In this document: positions 24,541-32,854 of the stretch, piece by piece | Layout: every line of letters begins with the position of its first letter | Numbering within the stretch: position 1 is the stretch's first letter | DNA from: JAAXIE01 sp965204245 | GTDB lineage: Bacteria > Chloroflexota > Dehalococcoidia > Lucifugimonadales > JAAXIE01 | Length of the DNA: 64,000 nt | Assembly: GCA_965204245.1 (NCBI GenBank) | Contig: CBDBED010000011.1 | Location: 124,001-188,000 of the forward strand | Direction of reading: 5' to 3' | The notes under the pieces: generated by a model | The model's input: only the letters and a program-made list of their open reading frames with translations | Databases searched by the model: none | Told to the model about the DNA's origin: nothing | Made by a program: the position numbers and the translations under genes

Positions 24541-24765
24541 CTATAGATCTTCCGGGGAGAGAGGGCGGGTCTGACCTGCTCGGTGTTCCGAGAGGGCTTC
24601 ATTGGCCAGCCGCTCGAGCAGCACCTCGGATTCCGGGCGGGCAAACAGCTGAGTCCATTGTTGCTCCGACTCCAGTTCGGCGAGGAGGAAGCGGGCGAAT
24701 TTGTCCTGCTCCACTTCCGGGAGTTGGGAGGCTCTTTCAAAGGCTTGTTGAAGAAGCTCGGTCAT
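24541..24765 (-). CDS. Antitoxin of the RelE-type pair
   Basis: 74 residues. MTELLQQAFERASQLPEVEQ, DKFARFLLAELESEQQW and LLERLANEALSEHRAGQTRP match the short helical antitoxins that pair with RelE-like toxins in many bacteria (the DUF2281/addiction-module helical type with LPEEEQ and FA-LL-EL). ATG 24765 is preferred because AAGGAT precedes it; a longer frame adds 35 residues without support. A TATAAT (24818-24823, minus strand) lies about 50 bases upstream as a possible -10. Confidence 0.78.
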   Translation of the reverse strand: MTELLQQAFERASQLPEVEQDKFARFLLAELESEQQWTQLFARPESEVLLERLANEALSEHRAGQTRPLSPEDL

Positions 24766-24956
24766 CGGGCTATCCTTCGGAGTAGGTTCTTGTTGTCGCG
24801 GCGATGGGATTCTGTTCATTATATTCGTTGGGAAAGGGGATATGCTGGGGTATTTCGTCAGCGGGGACAACTGGGAGAAGATGGAGCGGGAGTTCAGCGA
24901 GATACGGTCGCTGGCTTGGACGCCGAATTAGGGGTACTGAACGGGAGATGTTTGGG

Positions 24957-24986
24957 GAGGGCCAGCGCGTTGCGCTGGCCCTCTCT
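24957..24986 (+). terminator. Second copy of the BNR terminator
   Basis: GAGGGCCAGCGC-GTT-GCGCTGGCCCTC, a perfect stem. It differs from the first copy by compensating and loop changes and now follows no intact plus-strand gene. Confidence 0.62.
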
Positions 24987-25003
24987 GGTTTCGGGGCATT
25001 ACA

Positions 25004-25377
25004 TGCGTCTGAGAAGGCGGCATCGGCGTCGATGTCCCCTGGTACACAACCAGAGCCGTCGTATCACTCCGAGATGATGCTCGCACCGAGCCGCGTTCCT
25101 TTGACATAAGCATCAACCTTGCCCCTAGTGCCAAAATCGCCACCCTGCCTCCCATTCTTTTGGGGCCGCGATTTGGGCCGGGACATCCTCAAGCAGCTAC
25201 GCTGCACCCTCGACTACACCGATAACGAAATTACCTCTGGCGGCCAGATAGACCGCCAATCCCTCAACACCCCAACAGTGACATTTCCCCATTGACGGCC
25301 CCCAAACACCCGTTCTACCATCATCTTCAGAGCGCGCAGGAGACGGCCCCCTAGGGGGCAGAGAGAGGCGGGCTTAC
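25004..25377. other. Gap upstream of portal block
   Basis: 374 bases with fragments only. After the repeat edge there is no ribosome site with an open frame. CCCCCTAGGGGG near 25348 is a small palindrome. Confidence 0.35.
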
Positions 25378-25458
25378 GTGAACAACTTGAGGGGGTTTGT
25401 CGATGGCGTAGTCATCGGCACGGTCGCCATGATTCTACTCATGGTCATCTGTTCCTAA
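25378..25458 (+). CDS. 26-residue membrane peptide upstream of portal
   Basis: GTG at 25378 opens a frame encoding MNNLRGFVDGVVIGTVAMIL and a further hydrophobic LMVICS end, one membrane helix. A weak GAGAGGCGGG lies before it. Small single-helix proteins near phage portal genes are common but varied. It could be a chance frame. Confidence 0.38.
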   Translation: MNNLRGFVDGVVIGTVAMILLMVICS

Positions 25459-25531
25459 GAAGAAACTGGGCGGTCGTTAGTGGTTCCACTACGTATTCTT
25501 TTTGCTCTATCCAAACCATGAGGTCAACAAT

Positions 25532-26863
25532 ATGAAGTCGAGACAAATCACCCGGCACAATCCACTATCAACGCTTGCGCGGTTCTTGCCATCGCGGGCG
25601 CGTCATCCCCGTCATTCGGGCGGGGGGCGTAATCCGGGAAGCGCATCGGCCAGCGGGGTTGTGCAGCGGGCCAACCGGGCTGTGGCTGCCGATTATGACC
25701 GGGTGCATGAGGCCCACGGGGTCGGCGGGGACTGGGCCAAGGCGGTGTATGGCGAGTATTACGCGACGTCGGTGCCGGTGTATTCGGCGGTGAAGCTGCG
25801 GGCCGATGCCATGGCCCGGGCGCCTTTGGTGGTGCTACGTCCGGCACCGGGGACAGGGGAGGATGCCGGAGGGCGGGCGCTTTCCCGCATTCCCGTGGGC
25901 CCGGACCATCCTGCGCAGCAACTCATGGACCGGGTGAATGCTTGGCACACTCGCGGCGACCTGTGGCGGGCCACGGAAATCAACCTCTGCCTGTGGGGCT
26001 CGTCCTTCTGGGCTCTGGACCACGACGAGACCGGCCATCCTGAAATCTGGCCCCTGCGCTCGGACCGCGTCCGCGTCCTCCCCGGCAGCGAGCGGCATAT
26101 CCGCGGGTTCGTCTACATGGGGGTGAACGGCCCCGTGGCCTACACGCCGGATGAGATCGTGTGGATGCGTTATTTCAACCCATTGGAGCCCTATGCCGGA
26201 TTGTCGCCCCTAGCGCCGGTGCGTTTGTCGGTGGATGCGGGCAACGATGCCCTGCGGTTCAACCGGAGCTTTTTCCGGAACTCGGCCCAGCCTGACTTGG
26301 TGTTCATCACCGAGGAGACGCTGTCCGATGCCGAGGTGGAGAGCTTCTATGAGCGCTGGGAGGAGCGGTACCAAGGGCCGGGCAAGGCCCACCGCCCCGC
26401 CATCACCTCGTTCCTCAAGGACGTCAAGACCTTCGGCTTCAGTCACCGGGACATGGAGTTCCTGCAGGGATTGCGGTGGAGTCTGGAGGACGTCAGCCGC
26501 ACGTATGGCGTCCCGCTGCCCCTGCTGTCCGACTACCAGCAGGCAACCTTCGCCAACATCACGACGGCGGAAAAGCTCTTCTGGCGGAACACGATTGTGC
26601 CGGAGATGCGCTTCTTCGAGGAACACCTGAACAGCGAGTTGCTGCCGAGGCTGGGCTACGGCGGTCTCACAGTGGAGTTCGATTTGTCCGCTATTGAGGC
26701 CATGAACGAGGACGAAACGGAGAGGGTGGAGCGGGAGGCCAAGCTGCTTGACCGGGGAGTGGTGACGATCAATGAGGTGAGGAAGGGGAGGAATTTGGGG
26801 GAGGTGCCGTGGGGGGATGTGCCGTGGCCTAGGGAGCAGTCTCCCGTAGAGCAGGCTCAGTGA
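25532..26863 (+). CDS. Phage portal protein, HK97 family
   Basis: 443 residues. Typical portal signatures: YYATSVPVYSAVKLRADAMA, FWALDHDETGHPEIWPLRSD, VWMRYFNPLEPYAGLSPLAP, FRNSAQPDLVFITEE and YGVPLPLLSDYQQATFANIT, the last being the conserved clip/crown segment before the C-terminal helix. The portal dodecamer sits at the capsid vertex and docks the terminase. Residues ~20-35 (RHPRHSGGGRNPGS) are a translated family A copy in the dispensable N-terminus. ATG 25532 has GAGGT seven bases before it. The gene lies 7 kb from the other head genes, an unusual order. Confidence 0.9.
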   Translation: MKSRQITRHNPLSTLARFLPSRARHPRHSGGGRNPGSASASGVVQRANRAVAADYDRVHEAHGVGGDWAKAVYGEYYATSVPVYSAVKLRADAMARAPLVVLRPAPGTGEDAGGRALSRIPVGPDHPAQQLMDRVNAWHTRGDLWRATEINLCLWGSSFWALDHDETGHPEIWPLRSDRVRVLPGSERHIRGFVYMGVNGPVAYTPDEIVWMRYFNPLEPYAGLSPLAPVRLSVDAGNDALRFNRSFFRNSAQPDLVFITEETLSDAEVESFYERWEERYQGPGKAHRPAITSFLKDVKTFGFSHRDMEFLQGLRWSLEDVSRTYGVPLPLLSDYQQATFANITTAEKLFWRNTIVPEMRFFEEHLNSELLPRLGYGGLTVEFDLSAIEAMNEDETERVEREAKLLDRGVVTINEVRKGRNLGEVPWGDVPWPREQSPVEQAQ

Positions 26864-26989
26864 TATGCCCCAAAATAGTAATACATGGAGGAAGACGCAG
26901 CCCATGCTGACCTATTGTGAAACAGCACCAGCGTCAAATAAATGTCGGACACCTCAGATTGTGCTACCCTAACCTTGGAGGAAGACATT

Positions 26990-27166
26990 ATGGCTACGGA
27001 TTACATCACGAAAGACGACTTCCACCGCGAGATGCAGCATTACGCCACCAAGAGCGACCTCGCTCAAATGGAGACCAGAATCATCAAGTGGATGGTCACC
27101 CTCATGGTCGGCTCCGCCGCCATCGCCACCAGCCTCTCCCTCCTAATCGAACGCCTCATCACCTGA
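26990..27166 (+). CDS. Small coiled-coil protein with C-terminal membrane helix (copy 1)
   Basis: 58 residues. A heptad-like segment (FHREMQHYATKSDLAQMETR) leads into one membrane helix (WMVTLMVGSAAIATSLSLLI). The KSDLA-METR pattern recurs in the second such gene at 29038. The ATG 26990 follows GGAGGAAG; an earlier in-frame ATG lacks a site. Proteins of this shape (DUF1640 or hemolysin XhlA-like) are common and poorly understood. It directly precedes the restriction-modification genes. Confidence 0.62.
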   Translation: MATDYITKDDFHREMQHYATKSDLAQMETRIIKWMVTLMVGSAAIATSLSLLIERLIT

Positions 27167-27195
27167 CCGCCTACCGCCCGTTTCGGCGTTCCTCA

Positions 27196-27224
27196 CTCCG
27201 TCATTCCTGCGCAGGCAGGAATTC
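27196..27224. repeat. Family A-like palindrome in reverse orientation
   Basis: CGTCATTCCTGCGCAGGCAGGAATTC. The arms carry paired changes that keep the stem. It lies in the 200-base gap before the restriction gene. Confidence 0.62.
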
Positions 27225-27367
27225 ACGGCCCCGAACAGCGGGACAAGCGCCCATCATATATGGGGAACTCCCACACCCACTGACATTCCGGCCCTTGACG
27301 CCAACACCTGATCTAGTGTCTATTCACAGTCATAAGTCCCATCGACAAGAGGCGGGGTAGGGCGGAC

Positions 27368-28147
27368 GTGACACTCCAGCCCCTGAGCAAGAAGCACGAA
27401 GTAATCATTGAGGTGTATAACCTCTGCAAGTCCCGTGTCGACATGGTTTTCGACAACGATGACGTTCGGAAAGCCTGTAGCCGCGTCGGCTTCGGCAACC
27501 CCTTCGATGCTACCAAGTGGGATAACTCAGCCCTTCTGCCCGGCGAGTTGAGTGGCGATGATGTCTTTATAGTCCACCTAGGGCGTGGACGTCACCGCTT
27601 TGTGTCGGGCATCAATGTTGGCTATCATCGCTTCGAGCCCGTACCCGTGAATCGCCAGTATCAATGGCCCTACCGCCGTAGCATCCTCAACAACGTCAAC
27701 ACCAGCGAAAGCAATATCCTCTCCGTCGGCTTCAATCAGCGTATCATCCACGATTTCATTTATGAAGACATCGCAGCCTCTCCTAAGGTCTACGGCTCCC
27801 ACCGTACCCACATCCAGTTGCAATATCGGGTGGGTGAGGTCCACATCTCCGCAAGCAGGCTACAGGTAGAAATCGACTTCACAACCGAATATCAAAGCCA
27901 CATAACGGTCTTCGAAGGGAAGAACGGCGAACCCGTTGACTTCAATGTGTTCCAATTATTCAATCCCGTCCGCTATTACCGTGGACTGGTTGATTCAGGA
28001 AAAATCTCAGAGGCTTCCGTCGATGCCTGCTACTTGGTGCGGCATGAAGACAGACTCCGCCTCTACCTATACGGGTTCGCGGACCTTCAGGACCCAGGCT
28101 CAATTGAGTTATTGCGTAACGCTGAATACATGCTGGTGCAGCGATGA
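27368..28147 (+). CDS. Type II restriction endonuclease (PD-(D/E)XK)
   Basis: 259 residues. The likely active site is SRLQVEIDFTTEY followed by ITVFEGKNGEPVDF and NVFQLFNPVRYY, i.e. an Asp and a Glu-Gly-Lys with the F-x-x-QL helix behind it, as in several type II enzymes of the EID ... E-x-K-N-G type. An N-terminal helical part (KKHEVIIEVYNLCKSRVDMV) precedes it. The GTG start has GGGTAGGGCGGA upstream. The stop overlaps the methylase start by 4 bases (ATGA). Recognition sequence unknown. Confidence 0.74.
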   Translation: MTLQPLSKKHEVIIEVYNLCKSRVDMVFDNDDVRKACSRVGFGNPFDATKWDNSALLPGELSGDDVFIVHLGRGRHRFVSGINVGYHRFEPVPVNRQYQWPYRRSILNNVNTSESNILSVGFNQRIIHDFIYEDIAASPKVYGSHRTHIQLQYRVGEVHISASRLQVEIDFTTEYQSHITVFEGKNGEPVDFNVFQLFNPVRYYRGLVDSGKISEASVDACYLVRHEDRLRLYLYGFADLQDPGSIELLRNAEYMLVQR

Positions 28148-29031
28148 CTGATTTACCAGAGCAATACCGCAACCGTGTCGTGAACGGGGACGTGATGGCT
28201 CTCTTGCGAGAGCTACCGGACAGCTGCATCGACATGATTTACGGCGACCCGGACTACAACGCCGGCATCGTCTACGAAAATACAACCTTTACCCAGACTT
28301 GGGACAGTTACGTTGAGTGGTACGTCTCCCTAGCCCAAGAGTGCATGCGCGTCCTCCGAACTGACGGCAACCTCTTCTTCCTCAACTACCCCAAGCAGAA
28401 CGCCCACCTACGAGTCAGGTACTTGGACGATGCTGCCGCCTCTGTCAATGACTACGTTTGGGTCTACAACACCAACGTCGGTCACAGCAGCCGCAAATTC
28501 ACTACGGCCCACCGGTCTATCCTCCACGCCACCAAGTCCAAGCACAACCGCTTCTACAGAGATGGAATAGAGCACCCATACCAGAACCCGACGGACCCGC
28601 GAATCAAAGAGCGCATGAGGCTAGGCTATAAGGGCCGTATGCCCTACTCATGGCTGAACTTCAACCTGGTGAAGAATGTCTCCCGCCAGAAGACCAAGCA
28701 TCCTTGCCAAATCCCCGAAGGCTTGTCCCAGTTGCTCATCAAGGCAACCACCCTTCCGGGGGACACCGTATTTGTGCTATTCGGGGGAAGCGGCTCTGAA
28801 GTGGTCCAAGCCAAGAAGCTGGGCAGGAACTTCCTCACATGCGACATCCAAGAACACTACTGCGAAATCATCGAAAGCCGCCTCCTCCAAGAAGGAGCCA
28901 TTGACCCCGAATACAGAAACGAGACGCAACTAAAGCGTTTGAATGGGCATGGGCATAATGGCACCTTGCCAATTCAAGGGCGGATATTGCACGATGGGCG
29001 TAGTACCCCCAGCACCAACTATCGGGCATAG
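28144..29031 (+). CDS. DNA adenine/N4-cytosine methyltransferase of the RM pair
   Basis: 295 residues. Motif order is beta-class: catalytic motif IV first (IDMIYGDPDYNAGIVYEN), the target-recognition part in the middle, then KHPCQIPEGLSQLLIKATT and the SAM-binding motif I VFVLFGGSGSEVVQAKKLGR. Motif IV reads DPDY where DPPY is usual; this variant occurs but is uncommon. It protects host DNA against the overlapping restriction enzyme. A coiled-coil membrane protein starts 7 bases after the stop. Confidence 0.88.
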   Translation: MTDLPEQYRNRVVNGDVMALLRELPDSCIDMIYGDPDYNAGIVYENTTFTQTWDSYVEWYVSLAQECMRVLRTDGNLFFLNYPKQNAHLRVRYLDDAAASVNDYVWVYNTNVGHSSRKFTTAHRSILHATKSKHNRFYRDGIEHPYQNPTDPRIKERMRLGYKGRMPYSWLNFNLVKNVSRQKTKHPCQIPEGLSQLLIKATTLPGDTVFVLFGGSGSEVVQAKKLGRNFLTCDIQEHYCEIIESRLLQEGAIDPEYRNETQLKRLNGHGHNGTLPIQGRILHDGRSTPSTNYRA

Positions 29032-29037
29032 TGGAAC

Positions 29038-29235
29038 ATGAAAGCTACGATAGAGCAGAGGCTTACTGCATTGGAAACAATCCGCGCGGAGCTAAGGCAC
29101 CTTGCCACGAAGGAAGACTTGGCCCTCCTGAAATCAGACCTGGCCCGTTTGGAAACTAGGCTCACCCTCAGACTCATTTTCAGCGTTGCTGTCATAGTCG
29201 GAGCCGTAGCTGCCATCGTCCAGTTTCTCGAATAG
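29038..29235 (+). CDS. Small coiled-coil protein with C-terminal membrane helix (copy 2)
   Basis: 65 residues. Heptads TIEQRLTALETIRAELRHLA and TKEDLALLKSDLARLETRLT lead to a membrane helix (LIFSVAVIVGAVAAIVQFLE). It resembles the protein at 26990 in layout and in the K-DLA-ETR words, so the restriction-modification pair is bracketed by two of them. No strong ribosome site; GTGGAAC precedes the ATG and coupling to the methylase is plausible. Confidence 0.6.
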   Translation: MKATIEQRLTALETIRAELRHLATKEDLALLKSDLARLETRLTLRLIFSVAVIVGAVAAIVQFLE

Positions 29236-29239
29236 CTCG

Positions 29240-29425
29240 CTACCCCTCGCGGTGCTTCTCGATCAGTGCCACTACGCGTGGGTCGATGTCCTTCAACTCG
29301 GTGTTGGCGTCGGAGTAGGCGACTCCCAGGTGGGCGTCGCGGAAGATTAGCTCCCAGTCGGGCTCCATGCCGTAGTCCCTTTTCAGTTCGTCGAAAAGGC
29401 CTTCCAACTGCTCTTTGCTAAACAA
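29240..29425 (-). CDS. Small hypothetical protein
   Basis: 61 residues: LEGLFDELKRDYGMEPDWEL, IFRDAHLGVAYSDANTELK and DIDPRVVALIEKHREG. Charged and helical, no known domain. TTG start at 29425 with AAAGGAG seven bases before it. It may form a unit with the next minus-strand gene upstream (29455-29877). Confidence 0.55.
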   Translation of the reverse strand: MFSKEQLEGLFDELKRDYGMEPDWELIFRDAHLGVAYSDANTELKDIDPRVVALIEKHREG

Positions 29426-29454
29426 CGCTTTGCTCCTTTGTCAGCGGATAGGGA

Positions 29455-29877
29455 CTAGGCGTTCTGTCGTTCTCTGTGGACGAATGTGATTCCCTCGCTG
29501 CCCACATAGCGGTCGCGCATGGTCTCAAAGGTCTGCAGTTTCTGGGGCTGGAAGTCGGTGCGCTGTTCGTTGTCGTCCAGGTAGGGGTTGGGGAAATAGA
29601 GGCGCATCACCGTCTGCTCCTCGGCATCGGAGAAGCGGACGTAGTAGAGGAAGGGGACGAAACCGTGGTCCTCGGCCTCGACGAACTGGACGGCGGTGAC
29701 GCGGGACATGTTCATGTGGACGTGCCAAGCATCGCCCCAGAAGGTGGCATAGGAGTCGCTGAACTCGGGGGTCTTGGCGGTGTCCAGGTGCATCTCGCCC
29801 ACAGCGCCCCGGTCGCCGAGCACGATGAGCATCTGGTCGATGCTGGTGAGGTCCTTGATCAGCGGTTCCAAGTCCAT
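29455..29877 (-). CDS. Hypothetical protein, weak resemblance to ChuX/HutX-type heme proteins
   Basis: 140 residues. LGDRGAVGEMHLDTAKTPEF and AWHVHMNMSRVTAVQFVEAE, then DAEEQTVMRLYFPNPYLDD, alternate strands in the manner of ChuX/HutX or HemS-like heme-utilisation folds, where WHxH segments occur. The similarity is only a pattern; no heme ligand can be assigned. ATG 29877 follows GGAGGGAATGACCGC. Likely cytoplasmic. Confidence 0.5.
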   Translation of the reverse strand: MDLEPLIKDLTSIDQMLIVLGDRGAVGEMHLDTAKTPEFSDSYATFWGDAWHVHMNMSRVTAVQFVEAEDHGFVPFLYYVRFSDAEEQTVMRLYFPNPYLDDNEQRTDFQPQKLQTFETMRDRYVGSEGITFVHRERQNA

Positions 29878-30042
29878 GCGGTCATTCCCTCCTGAGGACG
29901 GCCCCAATGATAGCCGACGGCCTTAGAGTTGGAAAGATTGGCTTGGAAAGAGGGGCGGCCTTCCCTAGTGACTGGGGATGTTCGGAGGCATAGAGGCCGT
30001 GCCCATAGCTATGTGGATGCAGGGTGACCTCAGGGCATGCTC

Positions 30043-30498
30043 CTATGCGTCTCTGTCGACGCCGTCCACGTAGCCGTGCTGCATCTCCATGGCGGGCGGC
30101 AGGTTATCAATAGCTGCCGCCACTTTCTGGCCTCTGGCACGGCGCCACAACCACCTGAAGAGAGGGGGCACTCCGGCCATGAGGGCGCACAAGGCCGACG
30201 CTGCGGCGATGATGGCCAGGGAGATGCCGGTGAGGACTCCGGCGTTCAGGCCGCCGGAGCCGCCCTCGGGGAAGGCTTGATTCAGGGCCACCAGCAGCCC
30301 GGCGAGGAACAGGCCCATCAAGGCGCCCACCATGGCTAGGGTAACGGGCCACTCGCCTACCTGCACCCGCTTGCGCCGCGGAGGGGGCGGAGTCTCGTCG
30401 TGTTCAGGGACGCCGGGGGGGTGAGGGAGCCCGGAGTCCCCGTTTCCAGGGGCAACCGCTGCTTGGGGTTGTTCTTCGGGCTGTGACGGGTCTTGCAA
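30043..30498 (-). CDS. Two-helix membrane protein with Pro-rich N-terminus
   Basis: 151 residues. A Pro/Gln-rich cytoplasmic start is followed by two membrane segments (VTLAMVGALMGLFLAGLLVA and GISLAIIAAASALCALMAGV), then a basic loop (LWRRARGQK). No family recognised. Lies alone, divergent from gap. Confidence 0.55.
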   Translation of the reverse strand: MQDPSQPEEQPQAAVAPGNGDSGLPHPPGVPEHDETPPPPRRKRVQVGEWPVTLAMVGALMGLFLAGLLVALNQAFPEGGSGGLNAGVLTGISLAIIAAASALCALMAGVPPLFRWLWRRARGQKVAAAIDNLPPAMEMQHGYVDGVDRDA

Positions 30499-30734
30499 GA
30501 GGGCTGTCCTCTCCCTTATGTGTTAGAGGGCATGTGCTACAGGCGAATGGCAGGCTAGAGGATAGCAGGATAGATGCGTTTGCTGCGAGGCTTTGGTGAG
30601 GGTGCGGGGGTGTCGTTTTCCACTCCCTCGGAAGCCTAGGTTGTGGTAACCTTAGCCCACCTGTCGCCACTTTGCAGGCAAGCGATAGCGCTTGGGTGGG
30701 GGCAGCCGTAGACCCAGATTCTCGGAGGTGTTTC

Positions 30735-31748
30735 ATGGCAACCCGGGTAGGCATCAATGGATTTGGAAGGATTGGCCGGCAGGTGTTGCGGGCCATTCTG
30801 GAACGGCACCCCGAGAAGATCGAGGTGGCGGCTGTCAACGACCTGACGGATGCCAAGACCAATGCTCATTTGTTCAAGTACGACAGCAACTACGGGGTCT
30901 ATCCGGGCAAGGTCGAGGCTACCGAGAACGGGTTAGCCGTGGATGACCACGAGGTGCGCGTCCTCTCGGAGCGCGACCCCGGCAACATCCCGTGGGGTGA
31001 GTATGGCGTGGAGATGGTGGTGGAGAGCACGGGCATCTTTACCGACGCCGCCAAGGCCGGAGCGCACATGAACGGCGGGGCCAAGAAGGTGATTATCTCG
31101 GCCCCAGCCAGTGGAGAGGACCTGACCATGGTGCTGGGGGTCAACGATGACAAGTACGAGGCGGGCAAGCATAACATCATCTCCAACGCTTCCTGCACCA
31201 CCAACTGTTTTGCCCCCATGGTGAAGGTGCTGCACGACAACTTCGGGGTCAAGCACGGACTGATGTCCACGGTGCATTCATACACGAACGACCAGAAGAT
31301 ACTGGACCAAGTGCATAGCGATTTGCGTCGCGCCCGCTCGGCGGCGACGAATATCATTCCCACCAACACAGGGGCGGCCCGAGCCGTGGGGCTGGTGCTG
31401 CCGGAGCTTCAGGGACGCCTCCACGGCCTCGCCTACCGGGTGCCGACGAGCACAGTGTCGGTGACGGACTTCGTGGCCACTCTGGAGAAGAGCACCAGCG
31501 TTGCCGAGGTGAACGAGGCGTTCAAGGAGGCCTCGGAGGGGCCGCTGAACGGGATACTGCGCTATTGCGAGGAGCCCCTTGTCAGCAGCGATTTCATGGC
31601 GGACCCGCATAGCTGCATCTTGGACGCCCCCTCCACCATGGTGATGGAGGGGGAGATGGTAAAGGTGCTAGGCTGGTATGACAACGAGTGGGGTTACTCC
31701 TGCCGCACCGCCGACCTGACGGCTTTCCTAGCAGAGCGTGGACTGTAA
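30735..31748 (+). CDS. gap: Glyceraldehyde-3-phosphate dehydrogenase, type I
   Basis: 337 residues, normal length. RVGINGFGRIGRQVLRAI is the NAD-binding loop, NASCTTNCFAPMVKVL carries the catalytic Cys, and VLGWYDNEWGYSCR is the C-terminal family signature. It converts glyceraldehyde 3-phosphate to 1,3-bisphosphoglycerate in glycolysis and gluconeogenesis. GGAGGTGTTTC before ATG 30735 decides the start. The pgk gene that often follows is absent; ridA follows 58 bases later. Confidence 0.97.
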   Translation: MATRVGINGFGRIGRQVLRAILERHPEKIEVAAVNDLTDAKTNAHLFKYDSNYGVYPGKVEATENGLAVDDHEVRVLSERDPGNIPWGEYGVEMVVESTGIFTDAAKAGAHMNGGAKKVIISAPASGEDLTMVLGVNDDKYEAGKHNIISNASCTTNCFAPMVKVLHDNFGVKHGLMSTVHSYTNDQKILDQVHSDLRRARSAATNIIPTNTGAARAVGLVLPELQGRLHGLAYRVPTSTVSVTDFVATLEKSTSVAEVNEAFKEASEGPLNGILRYCEEPLVSSDFMADPHSCILDAPSTMVMEGEMVKVLGWYDNEWGYSCRTADLTAFLAERGL

Positions 31749-31806
31749 GGCATAAGACCGGAACACCGTAGACGGCATAGGTCTTCCCAAGAACAAGGAG
31801 GAAATC

Positions 31807-32202
31807 ATGGCCCGTGAATTTCTGAATCCCTCGGAGTTGGCGCCGCCACCCCAAGGCTTGTACAACCATGTGGTCAAAGTTGGCAACCAAGTTTTCATCG
31901 CTGGGCAGGTATCGCGCGGCTTGGACGGCAGCACCATCCACGTAGGGGACGCCAAGGCTCAAGCCCAGCAGGTGTACACCAACATCGCTACAGCCATGGC
32001 GTCGGTAGGTGGCAGCATCAGGGACGTGGTGAAGTCGACGACCTACGTGGTGGGCCGCGAAAACCTGACACCGGTCCGGGAGGCCCGCTTGGAGGCACTG
32101 CCGGAAGAGGGCAGGTGCACCTCCACGACTGTGCTGGTTGCTGGCTTGGCCGCCCCCGACCTGCTGGTCGAGGTGGAGGTCATGGCGATTCTGGGGGAAT
32201 AG
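31807..32202 (+). CDS. RidA family enamine/imine deaminase-like protein
   Basis: 131 residues. NHVVKVGNQVFIAGQVSRGL and ARLEALPEEGRCTSTTVLVA follow the YjgF/YER057c/UK114 pattern; the usual catalytic R-x-x-x-E segment is seen as REARLEALPEEGRCTSTTV. RidA proteins hydrolyse reactive imines formed by PLP enzymes, although many members have other roles. AGGAGGAAATC precedes the ATG. Confidence 0.88.
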   Translation: MAREFLNPSELAPPPQGLYNHVVKVGNQVFIAGQVSRGLDGSTIHVGDAKAQAQQVYTNIATAMASVGGSIRDVVKSTTYVVGRENLTPVREARLEALPEEGRCTSTTVLVAGLAAPDLLVEVEVMAILGE

Positions 32203-32306
32203 GGTGTATGGGGGTTGCCCTAGGGCAGCCATGACATTTCGCCATTGACGCACCCTCTGGCCGACCGCTATAGATAGGGTCGACGAGAACGCTCAGTTCC
32301 AGGAGG

Positions 32307-32777
32307 GTGGTGGCAGTGGCCTTACCCCGGATTGACCAATCAAGGGAGAGTTGGGCCCTTTTCCTCTTCACTCTCCAACTGCTTATATGTGTCACGGGGG
32401 TTGCCGTACACGAGGTGGCATATGAGGACCATGCAAATGCTCTGGCGACGGTCATCGGAATGGGACGGGCGCTCGCTCCTCAAATCGTTGTCATAACAGC
32501 GACCACAGTCGTCGCCGTGGAGGGGTATGCAATGCTGGCTGAGAGATATCTGCGAAGGCGGTATAGAGAGGGGCGACAAGAGGGCCTCAAGGAGGGCCGA
32601 GAGGAAGGTCTCAAGGAGGGTCTACAGGAAGGCCTCAAGGAGGGACTGCAGGAAGGCCGTGCTGAAGCCAATGAGGCGTGGCAGGCTTGGTACCAGCGTA
32701 TGGTAGCGGCGCGGGAAGAGGGCCGGGAGTTCGACGAACTTCCTCCAAGCAATGGGGTGAGCAACGGCAAGCCTTAA
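32307..32777 (+). CDS. Membrane protein with EGLKEG repeat tail
   Basis: 156 residues. One or two membrane segments (WALFLFTLQLLICVTGVAV and ALAPQIVVITATTVVAVEGY), then a basic stretch YLRRRYREGRQEG and about eight imperfect 4-residue repeats EGLK/EGLQ/EGRE forming a charged helix, ending WQAWYQRMVAAREEGREFDE. Unknown function; such tails are seen in many Chloroflexota membrane proteins. The 3' half is duplicated immediately downstream. Confidence 0.6.
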   Translation: MVAVALPRIDQSRESWALFLFTLQLLICVTGVAVHEVAYEDHANALATVIGMGRALAPQIVVITATTVVAVEGYAMLAERYLRRRYREGRQEGLKEGREEGLKEGLQEGLKEGLQEGRAEANEAWQAWYQRMVAAREEGREFDELPPSNGVSNGKP

Positions 32778-32854
32778 CGGCATTGTCGATCTGAACCACA
32801 CAGAGGCCGGTCCCAAGAGCAGTCTCAGTCACTTGGCGTGGACCATGGTCGTCA

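Larger units (their letters stand above)
24130..25003. repeat. Direct repeat of BNR gene 3' end and terminator flanking a TA pair
   Basis: Copies at 24130-24272 and 24862-25003 are about 93-95 percent identical over 142 bases, covering the last 22 codons of the BNR gene (WEKMEREFSEIRSLAWTPN), its stop, the terminator and the GGGCATTACA edge that contains the toxin stop codon. In the second copy a weak similarity to the toxin 3' end (RLLRRM and stop) continues for about 20 bases, suggesting tandem duplication of the whole convergent junction followed by deletion. Confidence 0.85.

Noticed and set aside
25004..25377. A second toxin-antitoxin gene downstream of the repeat
   Set aside because: Only about 20 bases resemble the toxin end; no frame continues.
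3000..26900. An integrase or att site for a prophage
   Set aside because: No tyrosine or serine recombinase was found; direct repeats seen are explained by gene-end duplications.
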